A stretch of 6,140 nucleotides of DNA from NCBI GenBank assembly GCA_011390075.1, contig JAABTA010000063.1, positions 1 through 6,140 on the forward strand, read 5' to 3'. Below the pieces are notes generated by a model. The model worked only from the letters and a program-made list of their open reading frames with translations, did no database searches and was not told the origin of the DNA. Position 1 is the first letter of the stretch; each line of letters begins with the position of its first letter. This DNA comes from Helicobacteraceae bacterium (GTDB lineage: Bacteria > Campylobacterota > Campylobacteria > Campylobacterales > SZUA-545). This document shows, one piece after another, positions 1 to 5,977 of this stretch. A program made the translations under genes and the position numbers.

Positions 1-795
1 GATGATGCTGTTGAAAAGGGTGCTAAAGAGATCCATATGGTTTCTGCTCATAGAAAAGAAGTTGGTGCCAACTGGTATTTTGATGGATTTAGAGCGGTTA
101 AAGAGGCTCACCCTAATATTCACCTCAAAGCTATGACAGCAGCAGAGGTTGAGTTTGTCTCCCGTGAGTATGGAATGAGTTTTGAAGAGGTACTAAATGA
201 GATGATAGAGAGCGGTGTAGACTCTATGCCAGGAGGAGGAGCTGAGATCTTTGATGAGGGTTTGAGACAAAAGATGTGTAAAGGCAAAGTATCAAGCGAA
301 GATTGGCTCAAAATCCATGAGATGTGGCACAATAGAGGTAGACAAAGCAATGCAACTATGCTTTTTGGGCATATTGAGAGTAAAGCTCAAAGAGTCGATC
401 ATATGTATAGACTTAGAGATCTCCAGAAAAAAACAGGTGGTTTTAACGCCTTTATTCCTCTTGTCTATCAAAAAGAGAACAACTTTTTAAAGGTAGAGAA
501 ATTTCCAAGTGCGGAAGAGATCTTAAAAACATTTGCTATTGCTAGAATTGTTCTTAATAATATTGCTCACATTAAAGCCTATTGGGTAACAACAACGATG
601 CAACTTGCATTGGTTGCTCAAGAGTTTGGGGCAGACGATATTGATGGAACTATCCAAAAAGAGTCAATCAACTCTGCCGCAGGTGCACAATCCAAAAGAG
701 GTGCTGATATGAAAGAGCTCATTGGTCAAATTAAAAGTGCTGGATTTGTCCCTACACAGAGGGATTCACTTTATAATATTTTAAAAGAGTATTAA
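1..795 (+). CDS. mqnE: Aminofutalosine synthase MqnE, C-terminal part (5' end outside window)
   Basis: Radical SAM enzyme of the futalosine route to menaquinone. In this family it joins the 5'-deoxyadenosyl radical from SAM to 3-[(1-carboxyvinyl)oxy]benzoate, the MqnA product, giving aminofutalosine in the cytoplasm. The frame is open from base 1, with 264 codons before the TAA; the ATG at 37 is internal (IHMVSAHRK). Family length is roughly 360-390 residues, so about 100 are missing, including the CxxxCxxC iron-sulfur motif. Visible landmarks are PGGGAEIF (229-252), NATMLFGHIE (from 349), QRVDHMYRLRDLQ, GGFNAFIPL (436-462), a HIKAYW block, FGADDIDGT and a C-terminal QRDSLYN. HIKAYW with GADDIDGT separates MqnE from its paralogue MqnC, which instead has a GANDFGST-like block. 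No frameshift is seen. The stop is immediately followed by the ATG of the helicase gene, so the two are probably co-transcribed. I am confident of the family and fairly confident of MqnE over MqnC. Confidence 0.9.
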   Translation, partial: DDAVEKGAKEIHMVSAHRKEVGANWYFDGFRAVKEAHPNIHLKAMTAAEVEFVSREYGMSFEEVLNEMIESGVDSMPGGGAEIFDEGLRQKMCKGKVSSEDWLKIHEMWHNRGRQSNATMLFGHIESKAQRVDHMYRLRDLQKKTGGFNAFIPLVYQKENNFLKVEKFPSAEEILKTFAIARIVLNNIAHIKAYWVTTTMQLALVAQEFGADDIDGTIQKESINSAAGAQSKRGADMKELIGQIKSAGFVPTQRDSLYNILKEY

Positions 796-3700
796 ATGCA
801 ATTAAGCCTACAAGATCTTAATGCTCACTTTGATGCTAAAACCGCATCAAGAGGCAAAAGCTATTTTTTGGCTAAAAATATTTTTGATTTTAGTTATGAC
901 ACCTTTGGAGAAAATAGCGCTATGATTCACTCGAAATCTAGAGGAAGCTACCATAACCATTACAGCCAAGAGATTACTCTTAGCCACTCCCCTTTTGGAA
1001 TAGAGATTATGGGAATGTGTGGTTGCCCTATGGCAAGCCACTGCAAACATATTTACGCCTCTTTGATGGTCTATATTCAAACAATCAAAAAAAACGATCC
1101 AATCCATGACGCTACTAAATGGATAGAGACACTTGTAAGGACTAGTAATCAAAAAAGAGTCTCTAATTATAGCAACAATGATTTTTTTCTCATCTACAGA
1201 GTCTTTAGCGATGATGAGAATAGTTACTACCGAGAAGATATCAAATTTTTTAAAACAAAGTATCTCAAAAATGGTGCAATAGGCAAAGGAACCCATATTA
1301 GCAGCGACAACCTGCTCTATGGATATAGCTATGAAGATATCAAAACAGAGGAGGATGAGGCTGTTTTGGATCTTTGCAAGGGTATTATTCCTAGATTTAG
1401 CACAACCTCCAGTGAGATCCATGGAAAGTTAGGATCTCTTTTGCTCCAAGAACTTATCCAGACGAAACGGTGCTTTTATAAAGACAATAAAAAGCCTTTA
1501 GTGATGAGTCAAGAGGTTTTTACAATAGATTTTTTTTGGGAGAGTGTCGATGAAAAGCACTCAAAGATCTCTTCTAATATAGATGAAAACCTAAGAGTTA
1601 TCGAAACAGAACCTTTCATGGTTTTAGACAAAGTCCATAATACTCTCTACAGAACTCAAACATGTCTGCCAAAAAATATTATTGAGCTTTTGCGGTCTGC
1701 TCCAAAACTACCAAATGCACTCCTAACAACTACCTACAAAACCCTTTTGGATATTCCCTCACTCAAAGAGGCGATCCCCGCACCTAAAACAGTCAAAACA
1801 GAAGAGGTAAAAGAACAAGCAATTCCTTATCTTAAAATTCATAAAGAGATAGAAGAAGAAAAAGAGTTTTATGGAATGCGCCTTTACTTCAAATATGGCA
1901 ACTATTTTTTTAACCCCTATCCTCAAAAAAAGATCTCTAAATTTTTTGAAACAGACACAGAAGTCTCTGTTTTTAGAGACTTAGATAAAGAGAATGAAAG
2001 CTTAAAAGAGCTTACCTCTAAAGGCTTTATAGAGGCCAAAGGCAGAGGATATAGATACTTGAAAGCTCAAGGGGAGAATACTCAAAATGCCCTCAAGATG
2101 TGGCATGAGTTTTTAGAAATTGATGTAGAGAGATTAAAAAAGTGTGGTTGGGAGATTGAGTTTGTTAAAGAGTTCTCTATATCTTTTGATGAAAGCTCTT
2201 TAGTGGAGGTGGATACACACGAAGAGAGCAATGGATGGTTTGAGCTCTCTTTTAATGTGGAAGTAGCAGGACAGAAGAGATCTCTTGTAGATCTAGTGGC
2301 ACCAATCCTTAAAGAATTTAATAACTTTGACTCTCTACCTCAAACTCTTTTTATCGAGACAGAAGAGGACTCTTTTGTAACCATCGCTAAAAAAGAGCTA
2401 GAGCCCGTTTTGAAAACAATTATGCAACTGTTTCACAAAAAAGAGGACAAAGATAAAATTCTTATTGCTCCTTACGAAGCCCATCTTCTCAATGTAGATG
2501 ACAGTATCTGGAAAGGAGATAAAGATCTCTTAGCCCTCTCAAAAAAGCTTCAAAATTTCACCCACATACAAGAGATAACTCCCCCAAAGACTTTCACAGG
2601 AAAACTAAGAGAGTACCAGCAACAAGGGTTTAATTGGCTACAGTTTCTATATGAGTTTCGATTTGGCGGGATTTTGGCTGACGACATGGGTCTTGGAAAA
2701 ACTATCCAAACCCTTGTTCATCTCGCCAAACTTAAAGAGGAGCAAAAACTAACACATCCAGCCCTCATTATTGTGCCTACCTCATTAATTGCCAACTGGA
2801 AAAATGAAGCAAAAGAGTTTACCCCAGATCTGAAAGTTTTAACGCTTTATGGACAAGAGAGATCAGATCTTTTCTCTCAAATAGAGAAAAGTGATATTGT
2901 TATCACAACCTACTCTCTTGTTGTAAATGATCTAAAAACCCTTTTAGCGCATACTTTTTTATATATCATCTTAGATGAAGCTCAAAAAATCAAAAACCAT
3001 AAAACAAAAGCACACAAAAGTATATCTAGCCTAAAAGCCACTCACAAATTAGCCCTAAGTGGGACTCCTGTAGAGAACCATCTAGGGGAACTTTGGTCTA
3101 TCTTCTCTTTTTTAATGTCTGGTTTTTTAGGAACAGAAACCTTTTTTAAAACCTACTATCAAACTCCAATAGAAAAGGAGCGAGATCTTGTTAGAAAAGA
3201 GGAGCTTCACAAAAGAGTAAAACCTTTTATTATCAGAAGAACTAAAGAAAAAGTTGCAAAAGAGCTTCCTAAAAAGTCTGAAATTATCAAATATACACAA
3301 TTTTCCGACCAACAGGCAAAACTCTACGAGACCATTCGTATCACAATGGAGAAGAAGGTAAAAGACGCTATCTCCAAACAGGGACTAGATAGGTCCCACA
3401 TTACTATCTTAGATGCTCTTCTCAAACTAAGACAAGTTTGCTGTGACCCATCTATTTTAAAGATAAAAGAGGCGCAAAAGGTAAAAGAGTCGGCAAAAAT
3501 GGAGCTCTTAATGGATCTATTAGAAGAACTGCTACAAGAGGAGAGAAAAATTCTTCTCTTTTCTCAGTTTACTTCCGTTTTAGATCTAATAGAGAAAAAG
3601 CTTCTAAAAAAGAGTATAAGCTACACAAAACTCACAGGCTCTTCCACCAATAGGGAGAAGATAATTGAGAAATTTAAAAAAGATGATGTTAGTGTTTTTC

Positions 3701-4002
3701 TTATCAGCCTCAAAGCTGGTGGAGTAGGACTCAACCTAGTCGAAGCAGACACAGTAATCCACTATGACCCATGGTGGAACCCAGCTGTAGAGAATCAAGC
3801 CACCGATAGAGCCTATAGAATTGGGCAGGAAAAGTCGGTATTTGTCTATAAGCTCATTGTGGAAAACAGCATAGAAGAAAAAATTATAGAACTTCAGAAA
3901 AAGAAGCAGAGCCTGCAGAATGGTATCTATCAAAAAAGTGATACAGATGAAGACGAACAGCTTTTTAATAAACAAGAACTTATAAACCTTTTAAAAGGAT
4001 AA
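796..4002 (+). CDS. SWIM zinc-finger SNF2-family DEAD/DEAH-box ATPase (helicase-like)
   Basis: A 1068-residue SNF2-type double-stranded-DNA translocase, probably remodelling protein-DNA or transcription complexes; the actual target is unknown. Residues 75-85 form a SWIM zinc finger (C75, C77, C83, H85). Residues about 100-590 match the layout of the bacterial SNF2-associated region and are poorly conserved. The motor starts at LREYQQQGFNWL (about 603). It has Walker A DMGLGKT (630-636, K635), motif Ia around IIVPTSLIANW, DEAQ (727-730), SGTPVEN (755-761), IIRRTKEKV, motif IV LLFSQF (920-925), motif V LKAGGVGLN (972-980) and motif VI QATDRAYRIGQ (1001-1011) with candidate arginine fingers R1005 and R1008. 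All catalytic motifs are intact, so it should be active. The ATG abuts the mqnE TAA with no gap; a weak AAGAG lies 6 bases upstream inside mqnE, suggesting coupled translation. No terminator hairpin follows the stop. It resembles a stand-alone housekeeping-type SNF2 protein more than a RapA or a DISARM component. Confidence 0.93.
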   Translation: MQLSLQDLNAHFDAKTASRGKSYFLAKNIFDFSYDTFGENSAMIHSKSRGSYHNHYSQEITLSHSPFGIEIMGMCGCPMASHCKHIYASLMVYIQTIKKNDPIHDATKWIETLVRTSNQKRVSNYSNNDFFLIYRVFSDDENSYYREDIKFFKTKYLKNGAIGKGTHISSDNLLYGYSYEDIKTEEDEAVLDLCKGIIPRFSTTSSEIHGKLGSLLLQELIQTKRCFYKDNKKPLVMSQEVFTIDFFWESVDEKHSKISSNIDENLRVIETEPFMVLDKVHNTLYRTQTCLPKNIIELLRSAPKLPNALLTTTYKTLLDIPSLKEAIPAPKTVKTEEVKEQAIPYLKIHKEIEEEKEFYGMRLYFKYGNYFFNPYPQKKISKFFETDTEVSVFRDLDKENESLKELTSKGFIEAKGRGYRYLKAQGENTQNALKMWHEFLEIDVERLKKCGWEIEFVKEFSISFDESSLVEVDTHEESNGWFELSFNVEVAGQKRSLVDLVAPILKEFNNFDSLPQTLFIETEEDSFVTIAKKELEPVLKTIMQLFHKKEDKDKILIAPYEAHLLNVDDSIWKGDKDLLALSKKLQNFTHIQEITPPKTFTGKLREYQQQGFNWLQFLYEFRFGGILADDMGLGKTIQTLVHLAKLKEEQKLTHPALIIVPTSLIANWKNEAKEFTPDLKVLTLYGQERSDLFSQIEKSDIVITTYSLVVNDLKTLLAHTFLYIILDEAQKIKNHKTKAHKSISSLKATHKLALSGTPVENHLGELWSIFSFLMSGFLGTETFFKTYYQTPIEKERDLVRKEELHKRVKPFIIRRTKEKVAKELPKKSEIIKYTQFSDQQAKLYETIRITMEKKVKDAISKQGLDRSHITILDALLKLRQVCCDPSILKIKEAQKVKESAKMELLMDLLEELLQEERKILLFSQFTSVLDLIEKKLLKKSISYTKLTGSSTNREKIIEKFKKDDVSVFLISLKAGGVGLNLVEADTVIHYDPWWNPAVENQATDRAYRIGQEKSVFVYKLIVENSIEEKIIELQKKKQSLQNGIYQKSDTDEDEQLFNKQELINLLKG

Positions 4003-4019
4003 ATAAGAGGCATCTCTAA

Positions 4020-4048
4020 ATTATTTCTACACATTTAAATGGTACTAT
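4020..4048 (+). promoter_or_regulatory. Possible promoter for the purine salvage pair
   Basis: In the 71-base gap before the phosphoribosyltransferase gene, TGGTACTAT (4040-4048) reads as an extended -10 element, with hexamer TACTAT at 4043-4048. A weak TTATTT lies 16 bases upstream at 4021-4026. Poor -35 elements are normal in Campylobacterota. Transcription would begin near 4055, leaving a short leader. The 8-base palindrome ATTTAAAT (4033-4040) sits directly upstream of the -10 and could be an operator, but it is short and A/T-only, so chance is possible. Confidence 0.3.
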
Positions 4049-4062
4049 TTGCTTTTGAAATT

Positions 4063-4067
4063 AAGGA
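4063..4067 (+). promoter_or_regulatory. Ribosome binding site selecting a GTG start
   Basis: AAGGA ends 6 bases before the GTG at 4074. An ATG at 4072 overlaps that GTG in another frame but is followed at once by TGA (ATGTGA), so it cannot start the protein. The Shine-Dalgarno spacing and the good N-terminus MKYYSYDDMI support GTG 4074 as the start. Confidence 0.7.
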
Positions 4068-4073
4068 ACTAAT

Positions 4074-4523
4074 GTGAAATACTACTCATATGACGATATG
4101 ATTAGAGATCTAAAGATCTTAATTAAAGAGCTTAGAGGCTATAAACCCGATGCGATTATAGCTATGAGCCGAGGTGGTGTGACAATTGGGCATCTCTTGT
4201 CTGAACACTTTGATATTCGTACACTTTATACAATGAATACTCTTCATTATGATGGTCAAAAAAAACTTGACGATGTTCTCATCTACAATGTACCAGATCT
4301 TAAACAGGCAAAAAAGGTTTTAATTGTTGATGAGATTGTTGATAGTGGTGAAACAATGGTTGAAGTGATGAAACTTCTTAAACAGCGATACCTCTATGTA
4401 GACTTTAAAACCCTTACAATCTTTCAAAAAAAAGATGCCATCTTTACAGCAGATCACTGGGTCAAAGATACAAGTGAGTGGATCGAATTTTTTTGGGAAA
4501 AGGATCTCTTAGATGGTCAGTAG
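4074..4523 (+). CDS. Purine phosphoribosyltransferase, xanthine/guanine type (Gpt-like)
   Basis: Type I phosphoribosyltransferase of 149 residues, close to the 152 of E. coli Gpt. It is expected to transfer ribose-5-phosphate from PRPP to a purine base (xanthine, guanine or hypoxanthine), giving the nucleoside monophosphate. The PRPP-binding loop is IVDEIVDSGET (84-94), preceded by IIAMSRGG (28-35). Aligned by eye to Gpt, TIFQK places K119 at the purine-O6-contacting lysine, and WIEFFW (136-141) matches the tryptophan-isoleucine pair that packs on the base. The start is GTG, chosen by an AAGGA site. The last 11 bases overlap the purine permease gene, which fits an import-and-trap unit. Exact base preference cannot be read from sequence. 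A divergent regulatory phosphoribosyltransferase is a less likely alternative, because the substrate-side residues look preserved. Confidence 0.82.
   Translation: MKYYSYDDMIRDLKILIKELRGYKPDAIIAMSRGGVTIGHLLSEHFDIRTLYTMNTLHYDGQKKLDDVLIYNVPDLKQAKKVLIVDEIVDSGETMVEVMKLLKQRYLYVDFKTLTIFQKKDAIFTADHWVKDTSEWIEFFWEKDLLDGQ
4500..4504 (+). promoter_or_regulatory. Ribosome binding site of the permease, inside the upstream gene
   Basis: AAGGA lies 8 bases before ATG 4513, within the final codons of the phosphoribosyltransferase gene. Together with the 11-base gene overlap it supports this start and suggests that permease translation is coupled to that of the enzyme. Confidence 0.6.
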
Positions 4524-5811
4524 TTTTTTTAAATTAAAAGAGAAGAGTACAAATGTAAACACAGAGTTTACCGCCGGGTTTACAACATTTTTAACAATGA
4601 TGTATATTGTCCCTGTTAATGGGTTTATCCTCTCAGATGCAGGGCTTCCTATGGACGCTGTTATTACTGCAACAGCCCTTATTACAATCTTAGCGACCCT
4701 TTTTAGTGGTATATGGTCCAATACTCCTGTGGCTATGAGCGTGGGAATGGGGCTTAATGCCTACTTCTCTTATGGGCTTGTGCTGGGCATGGGGATTCCT
4801 TGGCAAACAGCCTTAGGGGTGGTTTTTCTCTCTGGTGTTATCTTTATGGTGCTCTCTTTTACAAAGTTTCGTGTTTGGATTATGACCTCTATCCCAATGA
4901 CGCTAAGGCGCGCTATTAGTGCTGGTATTGGTGCATTTATTGCCTTTATTGGGCTCAAACAAATTGGGATTGTTGTGGATAATCCTGCCACCTTAGTGGG
5001 GTTAGGAGATTTTTCCGATGGCGCCGTTTTGCTAGGGGTTTTAGGGATAGTTTTGGCTCTTTTATTCCACTCCTATAAGCTAAGAGGGGCTTTTATTCTC
5101 TCTGTGTTTATCACCTCTATAGCTGGTTGGAGCTTTGGCATTGGTAGCTTTCCTGATGGGATTTTCTCTCTTCCTGCTTCTATTGCACCTATTGCTTTTG
5201 AACTAGACATTCTTTCCGCGCTCTCCTTCGCGCTTTTTCCTGTGATTATCACCTTTTTAATTACAGATATGTTTGATTCCCTGGGAACCCTTACTGGCAT
5301 CGGAAGCCGTGCAGGGATGTTTCAAAAAGAGACAACAGATCCAGAACTTGCTAAAACTCTAGAAGCTGACGCTGTTGCAACGGTGGCTGGGGCAAGCCTT
5401 GGTGTCTCTACAACTACAGCTTTTATTGAGAGTGCGAGTGGTGTGGAAGAGGGAGGAAGATCTGGGCTTACAGCTGTTTTTACTGCCCTTTTCTTTATTG
5501 GCACACTCTTTATGTTACCACTGTTTAAAGCCATTCCTGCTAACGCTATCTATCCTGTTTTGGTGGTGGTTGGGGTGCTTATGTTTACAGAACTTGGGAA
5601 AATCGACTTTAACAAAACAGACCTAGCAACCAATGCAGGGATCTTTTTGATTGTCATCTTAATGCCTCTTACATTCTCTATCACCAATGGAATAGCAGCA
5701 GGTTTTGCAATGTATACAATTATCAAACTGGCAAAAAGAGAGTTTCAAGATCTTAACTTTGGTCTTATAACCATTGCGCTTATTAGCTTTTTGGTCTTTA
5801 TTCTACACTAA
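4513..5811 (+). CDS. NCS2-family purine permease, AzgA type (guanine/hypoxanthine/adenine)
   Basis: Inner-membrane purine transporter of 432 residues, the usual length for AzgA-type NCS2 proteins, which import hypoxanthine, guanine or adenine, probably by proton symport. Family blocks in order are TEFTAGFTTFLTMMYIVPVN (17-36), SVGMGLNAYF (76-85), RRAISAGIGAFIAFIGLKQ (from 132), FDSLGTLTG (254-262) and STTTAFIESASGVEEGGRSG (299-318). The last is the AzgA signature ending in GGRxGLTAV. Many hydrophobic stretches fit the 12-14 membrane segments of this fold. The start overlaps the phosphoribosyltransferase by 11 bases and has an internal AAGGA site. Coding sequence is visibly richer in G+C than the helicase gene, which glycine, alanine and valine content largely explains. 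The stop is followed within 2 bases by a terminator hairpin. The specific substrate is unresolved; the neighbouring Gpt-like enzyme favours guanine, hypoxanthine or xanthine. Confidence 0.92.
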   Translation: MVSSFFKLKEKSTNVNTEFTAGFTTFLTMMYIVPVNGFILSDAGLPMDAVITATALITILATLFSGIWSNTPVAMSVGMGLNAYFSYGLVLGMGIPWQTALGVVFLSGVIFMVLSFTKFRVWIMTSIPMTLRRAISAGIGAFIAFIGLKQIGIVVDNPATLVGLGDFSDGAVLLGVLGIVLALLFHSYKLRGAFILSVFITSIAGWSFGIGSFPDGIFSLPASIAPIAFELDILSALSFALFPVIITFLITDMFDSLGTLTGIGSRAGMFQKETTDPELAKTLEADAVATVAGASLGVSTTTAFIESASGVEEGGRSGLTAVFTALFFIGTLFMLPLFKAIPANAIYPVLVVVGVLMFTELGKIDFNKTDLATNAGIFLIVILMPLTFSITNGIAAGFAMYTIIKLAKREFQDLNFGLITIALISFLVFILH

Positions 5812-5813
5812 AG

Positions 5814-5839
5814 AAGTGGAGCCTTTTTAGGCTCTACTT
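5814..5839. terminator. Hairpin terminator shared by convergent genes
   Basis: Arms AAGTGGAGCC (5814-5823) and GGCTCTACTT (5830-5839) pair over 10 positions with one G-T wobble around a TTTTTA loop. On the plus strand it is followed by TCCTTCT, only modestly T-rich, so it may be a moderate terminator for the permease unit. On the minus strand the stem is followed by CTTT and it overlaps the TAG stop of the small gene (5836-5834). The position between two convergent genes fits bidirectional use. Confidence 0.75.
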
Positions 5840-5962
5840 TCCTTCTAGCTTTTCTACTCTTTCTTTAAGAGCTTCTATCTCGTCTTTATTTTTTTTAATC
5901 CTAATACTTTGAATAGCAAAAATAACCACCAAAGCTACTATAACAAATTCATCCATACTCAT
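5834..5962 (-). CDS. Small single-pass membrane protein with short coiled coil, 42 residues
   Basis: Unrecognised small gene. The product starts MSMDEFVIVALVVIF. Residues 6-20 are a compact hydrophobic segment, followed by a basic patch (R21, K23, K24, K26) and then a charged helix with heptad-spaced I29, L32, V36 and L39. By the positive-inside rule the N-terminus faces the periplasm and the coiled coil the cytoplasm. The start ATG 5962 has AAAGGAG 8 bases upstream, the best Shine-Dalgarno in the window. An in-frame ATG at 5983 would add seven residues but lies upstream of that site. The gene is 13 bases downstream of the yqaA-type stop, so it is probably in the same operon, and it ends inside the terminator hairpin. 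An 8-A run lies at codons 22-25. Overall architecture recalls PspB (short N-terminus, membrane helix, coiled coil) but is shorter and I see no specific PspB residues. A real gene is likely; function is unknown. Confidence 0.8.
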   Translation of the reverse strand: MSMDEFVIVALVVIFAIQSIRIKKNKDEIEALKERVEKLEGK

Positions 5963-5970
5963 AGCGCTCT

Positions 5971-5977
5971 CTCCTTT
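5971..5977 (-). promoter_or_regulatory. Strong ribosome binding site overlapping the upstream stop codon
   Basis: Read on the minus strand, TAAAGGAG (5978-5971) holds both the TAA stop of the yqaA-type gene and the Shine-Dalgarno AAAGGAG of the small membrane protein gene. The spacing to ATG 5962 is 8 bases. A ribosome terminating on the first gene would sit directly on the second gene's binding site, which favours re-initiation and coupled expression. Confidence 0.75.

Noticed and set aside
37..39. ATG at 37 as the true start of the first gene
   Set aside because: The frame is open to base 1 with conserved-looking coding sequence (AVEKGAKEIH) before it, and an MqnE starting here would lack the radical SAM cluster motif.
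847..1422. Minus-strand open frame of 191 codons opposite the helicase N-terminus
   Set aside because: It lies wholly within the SWIM-SNF2 gene, has no sensible domain or ribosome site, and is a shadow of codon bias on the other strand.
796..4002. SNF2 helicase as part of a phage-defence system such as DISARM
   Set aside because: No methyltransferase, DrmA/B/C-like gene, phospholipase D or nuclease lies nearby; the neighbours are metabolic genes. The SWIM-SNF2 architecture is common in stand-alone bacterial proteins.
4003..4073. Purine riboswitch ahead of the purine salvage genes
   Set aside because: The gap is only 71 bases, the likely transcript leader is shorter still, and no three-way-junction pairing or conserved purine-aptamer core is visible.
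4513..5811. Horizontal acquisition of the permease suggested by higher G+C
   Set aside because: The shift is explained mainly by glycine-, alanine- and valine-rich membrane segments; the gene shares the same AGATCT sites and overlaps a normally composed neighbour.
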